Source: Flavobacteriaceae bacterium (GTDB taxonomy: Bacteria > Bacteroidota > Bacteroidia > Flavobacteriales > Flavobacteriaceae). From it: a stretch of 61,548 nt of DNA. Each line of letters starts with the position of its first letter. Positions within the stretch are counted from its first letter, which is position 1. Below the pieces are notes generated by a model, which saw only the letters and a program-made list of their open reading frames with translations, was not told where the DNA came from and made no database searches. Made by a program: the position numbers and the translations under genes. Location: positions 1 to 61,548 of the forward strand of contig WUAI01000017.1 in the NCBI GenBank assembly GCA_009827225.1, written 5' to 3'. Of this stretch, positions 20,786 to 29,377 are shown piece after piece.

Positions 20786-23700
20786 TTATTCCTTAATGAA
20801 TCGTTTCGTGGTCGCAAGACCTTCCGAAATAAATCGAACGAAATACATACCTGTGGCCAGGTTGGATACATCCATTGTAAGTTGTTCACTACTTGGATCA
20901 ATCTGTCCCACTAATTGTCCTGTCATGGAATAGACTAAAATCTCGTCGTACTGACCATTGAGTATTTCAATATTCAACACAGTGTACGCCGGATTCGGGA
21001 ATAGCTTGATATTGACTTCCGCATTTCTTGCGAATGATTGTACTACTGTTCCATCTGTAATGTTTATAGGAGCTGCAGACTGATTCACATTATCTCCTGA
21101 AATGATAATTTGATCAAAATACACTCGGTCTCCATTTCCACTGGCATCACATCGGAATCGGAATCTGTTATTTGCATTGAAATTATAGGTTCCTGAATCC
21201 AGACTGATAGTATCTGTGAAGAACTCATTGTTGTTAAAATCAATTCCTCGTGCATAGTTCCCAATCACCTGGTAGCTAGAGCCATTCCAGAATTCTACGA
21301 AGAAATCTTCACCAAACTCCATACTGTTGGAATACACATGGAATTCGATGGTCACTTCATTATTACCGCTCAAATCAAGCGCAGGAGAAACGGTATTCGA
21401 AGACGAAGAATTATCTCTTAGTCGAATAGAATAATCCCCTTCCCAGGCTCTTGAAGTATTGAATACACGAGCACAGTCACTTCCACCGTCACTCCATCCT
21501 TCGAAACCTGTTTCAAAATAATAACCGGCAATTTCTCCGGGGCCGCCTCCACCTCCTGTGGTGGTTACGTTTTCCGTGTTACTGAAAGCAGAATTATTTC
21601 CTGCCGCATCAAAGGCCCTAACTGTAAAGGCATAACTTGTATTTGAAGACAAACCGGTAACATTAACCGTCGTCCCACCAGTAGTCCCTATGCTAGTTCC
21701 ATCCACAAATACTTCATAGCCTGCCACTCCAACATTATCCGTTGAAGCATTCCAGGAAAGTGAAACACTGGTATCTGTGATATTGGATGCCGTCAAATTT
21801 GTAGGTGCCGTTGGAGGTTGTGTATCTCCTCCTCCTGAAGTAAGATTAACGGTATAGTCTTCCACTTCACCCCATGTGAACGTCTCACAAGGATCAGGAA
21901 TATCATTATACTTCATGGAGACTCTCATCCTTGTGGATGTGGCTGATGTTCCGCTAGGAACTGTAAATGAACCACTATTCGGTGTATCCGTAGAGGCTGC
22001 TTTAGACCAAACCAATTCTCCCGCATCTGTAAAATCAGCATCATTGTTATAGTCAATCCAAACGGCATAGCCTTCCGCATATATAGTTCCCGTCCAAGTT
22101 GGTGTCACTGTGATGGTATAAGACTGTCCCTCGTTCAAAGTGGTTGAAATCGCTGTAAAATCAGAATAGAACTGAGCACCCGACGTATTATCGATAGTAT
22201 TCAATTGTACCCTGCTGATGTATTCGTCATTTACATTGGTACTGGCCGAGCTACAATACGATGCAGCCAAAGTGGTAAATGAGGTAGTAGCACTTCCCGC
22301 TGAAACATTTCCAGCCGCATCTTCAGCATTTACTGAAGCCGCATATTGCGTTGATGGTGAAAGTCCCGTCACATTAAAGGAAGTAGTCGTGGATGTTCCA
22401 ACTACACTTCCATCGATAGAAATGTTATACCTCGCCACACCTACATTATCGGTAGAAGCAGTCCAGGTAAGAGTAGCGCTGGTATCTGAAATATTACTGG
22501 CTACCAAATTCGTCGGATCCGTAGGTGCCTCGGTATCAGGAGGACCTGCTTGGATGGCAAATTTCCCCACAACTCCGCGTCGGCTTCCGTTCACATATTC
22601 GTTAATAAACCAGAATGAAGAATCGTCTGAAGGATCCACATCAATTTTACTGTAGTCTCCATAACGGGTACCCGGGATATTTCCGTTTCCGTTAGCGATT
22701 AATTCTTCCGCAGAAGTCATCGTACCCAAAGGATCGGTTGCCAGTCTTCCGGTGAAATAAGAACTCACTCTAATGGTAGAAGGTGTGGAAGGACCCGACA
22801 TAGAGGTATACCCCATTCCTATGTTTCCTTGTCCATCCATGGCCAAACTCGCGTTCCAGGCATGCTTACCATCCGGAGCGGTATAGGTACCCTCCTGGTA
22901 AATTGACCAGGGCTGGTTGTCGCCACTCTGTCGGAATTCATACCAACGAACGGCAGCCAGTTCCCCTGAAGAAGCATCGGCATCTACTACAAAATTAAAG
23001 AGCGCAGAATTATAGGTAGGGAATTTTCTGAATTGCGCCTGGTTCATGATCGTAGCCTGCAAGGCGTCGATATCGGTCCCACCATTGGGTTGTGTTAGGT
23101 TTACAAAACTTCCATTATCAAATACGCTTATAAATGGCGTTGTATTTAATTGTGTAGCGGAAGAAATAGTAGAGTTGGAAGCATTGTTCCAATCCACATC
23201 AATGGTCCAGTATTTAACGTGATCCACAGACACTCCGGACCATGCATTGTCCTGAAGATAAATGACCGTCGCCCCACCGGCAGCTGGCATATTACCATCA
23301 GTAACATTAAGTACCTGGGGACTAAAGAAACCACTGGTAACGATCCCCGGAAGGTTAAAACCAAGGATTTGTGCATTGGAATCTCCAACCAGCATGGCGT
23401 CTCTTTCTAAAGCCCATACTTTATTGGATGACGAGGTGTTGTCCGTGATATAGTAACCATCACTCCACACCGACAACTTTTGATAATCGTTAATGGCAGA
23501 AATAGTGTAAACATACCAGCCTGCTGTAATTGGATTCGGTCCATCCGAAACCGCGATTTGCGCGCCGGCACCTATACTTAGAAAGGAAACCACCCATCGA
23601 TCTGCAGCATTGTCATAAGAGACAGTGAGATCGCAACATCCTCCGTTAGGGAAAATCGCGGGATTAGGTGCGGTTTGTCCTTGTAGTTGATTCCCGCTTT

Positions 23701-24112
23701 TGTCGTAGATCGTGAAACCGGTATTGTATACTACAAACACATGATTCGGTCCAATTGCCAGCGAAGGATCCGTGGGTTGGGAATTGGATGCGTAGGCATC
23801 GAATACCAGGCTGGCTGGCGCCCGATTCACACTCTGTTCCATTTCGTGCCTGTTACGTACGAAATAGTCGTCCTCGGTTTGGGGGTCCTGGCCTGCCACT
23901 ATGAGATTCGCGATAGATCGCTTGTCCTTGGCTTCCCTGGGAGTATCGTCTGGTGCAATTAAATCCTGTGGTCTCGAACTCATCGGACTCACATATTCAA
24001 CATTTGAAATGGTACCCACATAATCTGCGGTGGTTGCTACATTTTCCTGGGCCATCATCGACACAGAAAAAAGTGAGATCAAAAAAATAAAAATTAAGAA
24101 TTTGGAATTCAT
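20786..24112 (-). CDS. Secreted T9SS protein with GEVED and two fibronectin type III domains (tandem paralogue B)
   Basis: About 1108 residues. The N-terminal domain is nearly collinear with its neighbour (same SNSQPTDPSLAIGP and GGCCDLTVSYD motifs). The first fibronectin type III domain is followed by an inserted GEVED domain (CSSASTNVNDEYISRV ... TWGEVEDYTV) and a second fibronectin domain. The shared jelly-roll-like domain (ETGFEGWSDGG) and type A sorting domain (KLFPNPAY ... GMYFVRF) end it. So the two paralogues differ by one GEVED-Fn3 block. The frame is open to 24187, but ATG 24112 starts the typical signal peptide (MNSKFLIFIFLISLFS, cleavage after MMAQ) and is the better start. Confidence 0.87.
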   Translation of the reverse strand: MNSKFLIFIFLISLFSVSMMAQENVATTADYVGTISNVEYVSPMSSRPQDLIAPDDTPREAKDKRSIANLIVAGQDPQTEDDYFVRNRHEMEQSVNRAPASLVFDAYASNSQPTDPSLAIGPNHVFVVYNTGFTIYDKSGNQLQGQTAPNPAIFPNGGCCDLTVSYDNAADRWVVSFLSIGAGAQIAVSDGPNPITAGWYVYTISAINDYQKLSVWSDGYYITDNTSSSNKVWALERDAMLVGDSNAQILGFNLPGIVTSGFFSPQVLNVTDGNMPAAGGATVIYLQDNAWSGVSVDHVKYWTIDVDWNNASNSTISSATQLNTTPFISVFDNGSFVNLTQPNGGTDIDALQATIMNQAQFRKFPTYNSALFNFVVDADASSGELAAVRWYEFRQSGDNQPWSIYQEGTYTAPDGKHAWNASLAMDGQGNIGMGYTSMSGPSTPSTIRVSSYFTGRLATDPLGTMTSAEELIANGNGNIPGTRYGDYSKIDVDPSDDSSFWFINEYVNGSRRGVVGKFAIQAGPPDTEAPTDPTNLVASNISDTSATLTWTASTDNVGVARYNISIDGSVVGTSTTTSFNVTGLSPSTQYAASVNAEDAAGNVSAGSATTSFTTLAASYCSSASTNVNDEYISRVQLNTIDNTSGAQFYSDFTAISTTLNEGQSYTITVTPTWTGTIYAEGYAVWIDYNNDADFTDAGELVWSKAASTDTPNSGSFTVPSGTSATSTRMRVSMKYNDIPDPCETFTWGEVEDYTVNLTSGGGDTQPPTAPTNLTASNITDTSVSLSWNASTDNVGVAGYEVFVDGTSIGTTGGTTVNVTGLSSNTSYAFTVRAFDAAGNNSAFSNTENVTTTGGGGGPGEIAGYYFETGFEGWSDGGSDCARVFNTSRAWEGDYSIRLRDNSSSSNTVSPALDLSGNNEVTIEFHVYSNSMEFGEDFFVEFWNGSSYQVIGNYARGIDFNNNEFFTDTISLDSGTYNFNANNRFRFRCDASGNGDRVYFDQIIISGDNVNQSAAPINITDGTVVQSFARNAEVNIKLFPNPAYTVLNIEILNGQYDEILVYSMTGQLVGQIDPSSEQLTMDVSNLATGMYFVRFISEGLATTKRFIKE

Positions 24113-24151
24113 TTGGATAAAAGTTAGTTTGTTAATAATTCCTTTAAGCGA

Positions 24152-24170
24152 CATTATATATGATATAATG
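24152..24170 (-). promoter_or_regulatory. Palindrome in the leader of T9SS paralogue B
   Basis: Perfect 8-bp inverted repeat CATTATAT / ATATAATG with a 3-nt centre, 40 nt upstream of ATG 24112. A possible -7-like box (minus TATCTTTA, 24223-24230, one mismatch) would place it in the 5' leader. It could be an operator or an mRNA hairpin; the AT content makes chance plausible. Confidence 0.3.
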
Positions 24171-24237
24171 CCTGACGGGGATTTCAATAATTATAATAGG
24201 GGAAAATTATAAGGGGAGAACTTAAAGATACAAAAAT

Positions 24238-24828
24238 TTAAGTACGTTCCGGACTCAACCATTTAGGAATTTGAGGAGCTTTGAATTCCCTCATTTTACG
24301 CAGTAATAGGTGAATGTCCTTTTCAACCAGCAATAGCTCATAGTTTTCCATCTTAAGAAAACCTTTCCGAACCATGGTCTCAAGAGATTCCAGCAGCGGA
24401 TCGAAAAATCCATTGGTATTCAACAATCCAATTGGTTTTGAATGCAGCCCCAATTGCAGCCAGGTTAGGATTTCAAACAATTCTTCCAAAGTACCCAAAC
24501 CTCCGGGGAGGGTAATGAAGCCATCACTCAGCTCTTGCATTTTAAGCTTGCGGTCATGCATGTTTTCCGTGGTGATAAGTTCCGTCAGTCCTAAATGCAC
24601 CACTTCTTTTTTCTTTAAAAACTGTGGAATGATCCCAATAACGCTGCCCTTCTGGTCCAGCATGGACTGAGCAATTATGCCCATGATCCCGATCTTGGCA
24701 GCGCCATAAACCAGGGTGATATTTTCTTCTACGAACACTGAACCGAGGTGGGATGCAGTTTCGATGATCCCTGAATCGTTTCCTTCACTACTTCCGCAGA
24801 AAACACATATTTTATGTAAATCATTCAT
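24238..24828 (-). CDS. LOG family nucleoside 5'-monophosphate phosphoribohydrolase
   Basis: Rossmann-fold protein of about 196 residues, related to the cytokinin-activating LOG enzymes, which remove ribose 5-phosphate from nucleoside monophosphates. It begins with ICVFCGSSEGND, and has the catalytic MHDRKLKM and the PGGLGTLEELFE motif. The bacterial physiological substrate is unclear. The reading frame is open to 24939, but ATG 24828 begins at the domain and overlaps the prmC stop (24821-24823) by 8 nt. Third gene of the GNAT-prmC-LOG operon. Confidence 0.9.
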   Translation of the reverse strand: MNDLHKICVFCGSSEGNDSGIIETASHLGSVFVEENITLVYGAAKIGIMGIIAQSMLDQKGSVIGIIPQFLKKKEVVHLGLTELITTENMHDRKLKMQELSDGFITLPGGLGTLEELFEILTWLQLGLHSKPIGLLNTNGFFDPLLESLETMVRKGFLKMENYELLLVEKDIHLLLRKMREFKAPQIPKWLSPERT

Positions 24829-25681
24829 GGCGAGAACATTTGACCATCCTGTCTTTCCCATAAATGTCTTTTCGAATGGAAATATTTGAAAATCCTTTAG
24901 ATGACAGGAGAGCATGCATTTCATTACTAAGATACTCATTTATCTCAAAGAAAAGTAGTCCTCCATCATTCAGTGCGCTGACTGCTAAAGAGGAAATTTT
25001 ATCATAAAACAACAATGGGGTTTCATTGGATACAAATAAGGCGCTAGCAGGTTCGTGATCCAGCACGTTGGCATTCATTGACTCCATTTCCAGCTTACGA
25101 ACATAGGGCGGATTAGAAACAATAATATCGTATCTGTCTTTAAAGGTCTCGACAGCCAGAATGTCCATTACCCGCCATATGACATTGGTTTTGTTTATTT
25201 CTGAATTCTCCTTTGCAACTTCAATAGTTTCTTCGGAAATGTCAACACCTGTAACTTGGGCGTTCGGAATGTTGCTTGCAAGACTAATTGCAATATTTCC
25301 ACTGCCGGTGCCGATATCAAGCACACGTGGAGATGCCCATTGATTTATTTTACACTCCTGCACGATCCAATCTACCAACTCTTCCGTTTCCGGTCGTGGT
25401 ATGAGCGTATGACTGTTTACTTTAAAATTTAAACCATAGAATTCGGTAGCGCCAATGATATATTGTATGGGTTCAAAATTTTGAAGTCGTTCTATGTAAT
25501 TCTGAAACTCTCGGACGTTCTCATCTGAAATTTCTGAGTCGAGATGAGTACTTACGTCAAAACGGGAATAATCAAGAATTGCTTCCGAAGAAAGATAAAA
25601 GAAGGACTCCACTTCTGTTTGTGGATATTGGGATGCTAAAGCATCATAAAACAGCCGACGAAGCTCTTTGAGGAAGATCAT
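24821..25681 (-). CDS. prmC: Peptide chain release factor N5-glutamine methyltransferase
   Basis: Methylates the GGQ glutamine of release factors, which speeds translation termination. An N-terminal helical domain (about 90 residues) with the conserved PIQYIIGATEFYG precedes the SAM-binding fold: VLDIGTGSGNIAISLA (motif I) and the catalytic IIVSNPPYV. An in-frame upstream ATG exists (25690), but ATG 25681 forms an ATGA overlap with the stop of the GNAT gene, the classic coupling, and gives the normal length of about 286 residues. Confidence 0.93.
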   Translation of the reverse strand: MIFLKELRRLFYDALASQYPQTEVESFFYLSSEAILDYSRFDVSTHLDSEISDENVREFQNYIERLQNFEPIQYIIGATEFYGLNFKVNSHTLIPRPETEELVDWIVQECKINQWASPRVLDIGTGSGNIAISLASNIPNAQVTGVDISEETIEVAKENSEINKTNVIWRVMDILAVETFKDRYDIIVSNPPYVRKLEMESMNANVLDHEPASALFVSNETPLLFYDKISSLAVSALNDGGLLFFEINEYLSNEMHALLSSKGFSNISIRKDIYGKDRMVKCSRHE

Positions 25682-26166
25682 TTCAACCATTTTATCATGT
25701 GAACACCACAAGCGTGATGCCCGGTATCTCCCATAGGTCCGTCCAGGGTTTCAAATCCGTAGCGCTTATACAAAGCACCTGCGGCTTCCATATAAGACAT
25801 GGTTTCTAAATAACATCCATCATAACCCATCATTTTGGCTTCCGCCAAACAACGATCGATCATATGGGTACCCATCCCTTTGCCCCTTGCAACCGGAGCG
25901 AAATACATTTTTTGCAACTCACAAACATTCCCATCATAATTATCCAAAGGAGCGATCCCTCCTCCTCCCACTACGCTACCCTCATTTTCCAAAATGAAAT
26001 AGGCCGAACGATCCTGCAAATAATAATCGAACATGGCGTCAAGGCTGGGATCCGCATAAGCTGTTCCCACTTTGGGCACTCCAAATTCCAGCAGGACATT
26101 GCGAATAAGGTTGCCAATTTGGGGATCATCTGTATTTTTAATTGGGCGAATTGTTAGGTCGTTCAT
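25678..26166 (-). CDS. GNAT family N-acetyltransferase
   Basis: Acetyl-CoA-dependent acetyltransferase of 162 residues. The acetyl-CoA-binding motif A is seen as LQKMYFAPVARGKGMGTHMI (R-x-x-G-x-G type), with GGGGIAPL before it and a C-terminal EAAGALYKRYGFE. The substrate is not predictable. First gene of an operon with prmC and the LOG enzyme; it shares a 74-nt divergent intergenic region with ribD. Confidence 0.9.
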   Translation of the reverse strand: MNDLTIRPIKNTDDPQIGNLIRNVLLEFGVPKVGTAYADPSLDAMFDYYLQDRSAYFILENEGSVVGGGGIAPLDNYDGNVCELQKMYFAPVARGKGMGTHMIDRCLAEAKMMGYDGCYLETMSYMEAAGALYKRYGFETLDGPMGDTGHHACGVHMIKWLK

Positions 26167-26221
26167 CTGAGTTATTCATTGTATTTTTACGAACCGAATT
26201 CGTGCGAGATTTCATGTCTCA

Positions 26222-26229
26222 CAAAAGTA
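26222..26229 (-). promoter_or_regulatory. -7 box of GNAT-prmC-LOG operon
   Basis: Minus-strand TACTTTTG, perfect TAnnTTTG, 55 nt before the GNAT start, in the divergent region with ribD. Confidence 0.5.
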
Positions 26230-26240
26230 GCCATTAATTT

Positions 26241-27284
26241 TTGAGCAAACACGAGAAATATATGCGACGTTGCCTGCAATTGGCAAGACTTGGGTTAGGA
26301 TCTACTTATCCCAATCCCATGGTAGGCTGTGTGATTGTTCTTAAGGGTAAGATCATTGGAGAAGGCTGGCACCGAAAGGCGGGCGATCCCCATGCAGAGG
26401 TGAATGCCATCGAAAGTGTCCGGGATAAATCACTCTTGAAAAAAGCTACAATTTATGTGAGTCTCGAACCCTGCAGCCATTTTGGTAAAACCCCTCCATG
26501 CGCCGACCGGATCATTTCAGAAGGAATCCCAAAAGTGGTAGTAGGCAGTTTAGATCCGAATCCCAAGGTGGCCGGTTCGGGGATACAAAAACTAAAAAAT
26601 GCCGGATGTAAGGTAAAAACAGGAATTCTGGAAAACGAATGCGATGAGTTGAACAAGCGATTTTTTACCTTCCACCGATTGAATAGACCTTATGTTATTC
26701 TGAAATGGGCAGAAACGAAGGACGGTTTCATCGCACCTTCGGTTCAGAAGGAACAACGACCGGTTTGGATCACCAACCCACTTTCAAGACAACGAGTCCA
26801 TAAATTGAGAGCTGAAGAACAGGCAATACTGGTAGGAACACAAACGGCGATAAACGACAACCCGGAACTAACGGTACGAGACTGGATCGGACAATCTCCG
26901 TTGCGAGTTTTGATTGATCGAAATAATGAGGTGCCAATGGACCAGGATCTTTTCAACCAAAAATCACCGCTGCTTATTTTCACTGAAAAAGAAATGCAGG
27001 ATTCCGACAGTGTCCATTATATAACAGCCAGCGATTCGAAGAATTTATCATCCGAAATTTTAAAGCAATTGTACGAGCTCGATATCCAATCACTCATCGT
27101 GGAAGGAGGGGCACGCACCCTTCAGTCGTTTATCGATGCAAACCTTTGGGACGAAGCTTCGGTGTATGTTGGAGATCAGATGTTCGTTGATGGATTGCCA
27201 GCGCCGCAACTCGAAGGATTGAAAATTTCCGAAGAAAAAATAAAGAACGATACGCTAACGCATTACATAAATACTAACAATTGA
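26241..27284 (+). CDS. ribD: Bifunctional riboflavin deaminase/reductase
   Basis: Second and third steps of riboflavin synthesis: deamination of the pyrimidine intermediate, then NADPH reduction of the ribose side chain. The N-terminal deaminase has zinc ligands H51 (with E53 as proton shuttle, in PHAEVNAI), C78 and C87 (PCSHFGKTPPC). The C-terminal reductase half contains KWAETKDGFIA and LIVEGGARTLQSF. Length of 347 is normal. The start is TTG at 26241, preferred because SKHEKYMRRCLQLA fits the family N-terminus; the next ATG (26262) would cut it. It heads ribD-EamA-IMPACT. Confidence 0.94.
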   Translation: MSKHEKYMRRCLQLARLGLGSTYPNPMVGCVIVLKGKIIGEGWHRKAGDPHAEVNAIESVRDKSLLKKATIYVSLEPCSHFGKTPPCADRIISEGIPKVVVGSLDPNPKVAGSGIQKLKNAGCKVKTGILENECDELNKRFFTFHRLNRPYVILKWAETKDGFIAPSVQKEQRPVWITNPLSRQRVHKLRAEEQAILVGTQTAINDNPELTVRDWIGQSPLRVLIDRNNEVPMDQDLFNQKSPLLIFTEKEMQDSDSVHYITASDSKNLSSEILKQLYELDIQSLIVEGGARTLQSFIDANLWDEASVYVGDQMFVDGLPAPQLEGLKISEEKIKNDTLTHYINTNN

Positions 27285-28153
27285 TTCCGTTACTGCTAAG
27301 CATTACAGCTTCTACCCTCATTTTTGTGGTGTTCAAATTGTTTGATCGCTTTCGGGTACATACCTTTTCCGGGATTGTCTTTAATTATATTACTGCGAGT
27401 ATCTGCGGTTTTGTGGCCTACGAAGGTTCTATAAGTGCTCAGGATCTCGTCGCCACATCCTGGTTTCCATTTGCCGCGGGACTGGGAGCTCTCTTCATCA
27501 TCGTCTTTAATTTGATGGCACTCACTACTCAACGAAGCGGACTTTCCGTTGTTTCGGTAGCTACCAAGATGAGCGTAGTAGTGCCCATTGTCTTTGGGCT
27601 GTGGTATTATAAAGAGAGCCTTGGACTGCTAAAAGGCTTGGGGATCTTTTTTGCGCTTATAGCCGTTTACCTGGCATCCGTAAAAGGGCAAGGTGGGGTA
27701 CAGATTTCTCGAAATGCTTTGATCCTTCCCTTACTGGTTTTCCTGGGAAGCGGTGTGATCGATACCAGCATCAAGTATTTGGAGGATACGTATGTTGGGC
27801 GTAATGAAGTTCCGATTTTTTCCGGGACTATCTTTTTGTCGGCGGCCATCCTTGGTGTACTCGTGATTATCATACAAAGCTTTCGCGGGAATTTCCATGT
27901 AACTATAAAGAACGTTGTGGGCGGAATCGCCTTGGGAATTCCCAATTATTTCTCTGTGTATTTCCTGGTACAGGCTCTGCGTAGTGGCTTGTTTGAGAGT
28001 TCGGGAATTTTCACTGTAAATAATGTAGCGATTGTAATGTCTTCTACGCTATTGGGCATTATAGCTTTTAGAGAACGACTTACGTTTAAGAACTGGATCG
28101 GAATCATCCTGGCAATTGTGAGTATAATATTAGTAGCGGCCAATACATTATGA
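27281..28153 (+). CDS. EamA/DMT family membrane transporter
   Basis: Integral membrane protein of 290 residues with about ten hydrophobic helices in two homologous halves, as in drug/metabolite (EamA-type) exporters. The second half holds GIIAFRERLTFKNWIGIILA, the usual family C-terminal signature. The substrate is unknown. Start codon TTG (27281-27283) overlaps the ribD TGA as TTGA, and its own TGA overlaps the next ATG as ATGA, so the three genes are translationally coupled. Confidence 0.88.
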   Translation: MIPLLLSITASTLIFVVFKLFDRFRVHTFSGIVFNYITASICGFVAYEGSISAQDLVATSWFPFAAGLGALFIIVFNLMALTTQRSGLSVVSVATKMSVVVPIVFGLWYYKESLGLLKGLGIFFALIAVYLASVKGQGGVQISRNALILPLLVFLGSGVIDTSIKYLEDTYVGRNEVPIFSGTIFLSAAILGVLVIIIQSFRGNFHVTIKNVVGGIALGIPNYFSVYFLVQALRSGLFESSGIFTVNNVAIVMSSTLLGIIAFRERLTFKNWIGIILAIVSIILVAANTL

Positions 28154-28773
28154 GCGAGGCTCGGGACACCTATAATACTATTGAAAAGCCTTCATCAGAA
28201 GTTTTATACAAGGACAGAGGCAGTAAATTCTATGGTTATGCCTTTCCGGTTACTACAGAGCAAGGAGTGAAGAATCACCTGGAACAATTAAGAAAGCAGC
28301 ACTTCAATGCACGACATTGGTGCTACGCCTGGCAACTGGGAAAAAGTTATGAGCGATATAGGGCGAACGACGATGGAGAACCCTCCAACAGTGCGGGGAT
28401 GCCCATCTATGGACAGCTACAATCCTTCGACCTTACCAACGTACTGGTAGTGGTGGTTCGATATTTTGGTGGTACCAAATTGGGGGTTGGCGGTTTGATC
28501 CAGGCTTACCGACAAACTGCGCAACTTGCCATAGAAGCTTCTAAGATTGTGGAACGCACCATCGATATCGAATTTGTGATCACTTTTGACTATCCTGAAA
28601 TGAACACCGCAATGCGAATTATCAAGGAAGAAAAGATCCAAGTTATAGAGCAACGGTTGGAACTAAATTGTGAGATTCAAATTTCAGTGCGTAAAAATGA
28701 TGCGGAACGGGTGGAAAAGATTTTCCAAAACACCTATAAAATTGAAATCAAAAAAGTGGAGATTGACGACTGA
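28150..28773 (+). CDS. IMPACT/YigZ family protein
   Basis: Cytoplasmic protein of 207 residues. The N-terminal UPF0029 (Impact) domain has the characteristic HNARHWCYAW-like stretch (FNARHWCYAWQLG), RANDDGEPSNSAG and VVVRYFGGTKLGVGGLIQAYR. A smaller C-terminal domain follows. The bacterial function of YigZ is not well established; an association with ribosomes or translation control is suspected for the family. Its start forms an ATGA overlap with the transporter stop, and it converges on the thioesterase gene with 3 nt between them. Confidence 0.92.
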   Translation: MSEARDTYNTIEKPSSEVLYKDRGSKFYGYAFPVTTEQGVKNHLEQLRKQHFNARHWCYAWQLGKSYERYRANDDGEPSNSAGMPIYGQLQSFDLTNVLVVVVRYFGGTKLGVGGLIQAYRQTAQLAIEASKIVERTIDIEFVITFDYPEMNTAMRIIKEEKIQVIEQRLELNCEIQISVRKNDAERVEKIFQNTYKIEIKKVEIDD

Positions 28774-28776
28774 AAA

Positions 28777-29172
28777 TCATGTCAATTTTTCGAGGAGATA
28801 ATCGGGTGCTTTTCTCAGCTTGTTAGTGGTGGCATTTATAAAGACCAATGTGGTAGAAGCAGTGACCAAAAGCTCGTTCTTTTCGTTGTGAATTTCGTAG
28901 TCGAACTCAATCTTAAAAGTAGGAATATTCCTTAACGTTGTGGTAACACGAATCAGGTCGTCATAACGGGCCGGAAGTTTGAAATCAATATTGAGATTTG
29001 TGACTGGAAGCAATATGTCGTTTTCTTCCATCCATTTGTAAGAAAAGCCCAATTCACGCAACCATTCAGTCCTTCCCTGTTCCAAATATTGTGCATAATT
29101 TCCATAATACACAATTCCCATCTGATCTGTTTCTCCGTATCTTACACGTAAATAAGTCGAATTTTTTTTCAC
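28777..29172 (-). CDS. YbgC-like acyl-CoA thioesterase
   Basis: Hotdog-fold thioesterase of 131 residues. The active-site stretch RYGETDQMGIVYYGNYAQYLEQGRTEW (residues 11-37) has the catalytic Asp in TDQMG and is typical of the 4-hydroxybenzoyl-CoA thioesterase/YbgC group. The real acyl-CoA substrate cannot be told. The start is GTG (29170-29172), in agreement with family length. A possible weak -7-like sequence lies directly upstream. It is a single-gene unit between yigZ (convergent) and dnaA (divergent). Confidence 0.9.
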   Translation of the reverse strand: MKKNSTYLRVRYGETDQMGIVYYGNYAQYLEQGRTEWLRELGFSYKWMEENDILLPVTNLNIDFKLPARYDDLIRVTTTLRNIPTFKIEFDYEIHNEKNELLVTASTTLVFINATTNKLRKAPDYLLEKLT

Positions 29173-29377
29173 TCAAAAAAACTAAAAAAGGGGGAAATTT
29201 TTCTTAACTTGAATCCTTCAACAACATGAGAAAAAAAAACTGAAAAATCAATACCCTTTCTATTTTTTTTTTCATTTATTTGTTCACATATTTGCAATGT
29301 TAAGAAATTGTTAGAGTAACTACTTTTCTCTCACTTCTTAGCTAAACAATTAACTAACTATACCTTGAAGAGTCACT

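Noticed and set aside
22218-22655. Plus-strand open frame of 145 codons
   Set aside because: Antisense shadow of the T9SS paralogue B gene; low complexity caused by its Thr/Ser-rich repeats.
29173-29377. Replication origin next to dnaA
   Set aside because: The region is AT-rich, but I see no cluster of DnaA boxes or repeated 13-mers; a one-mismatch -7 box (29287-29294) is the only element.
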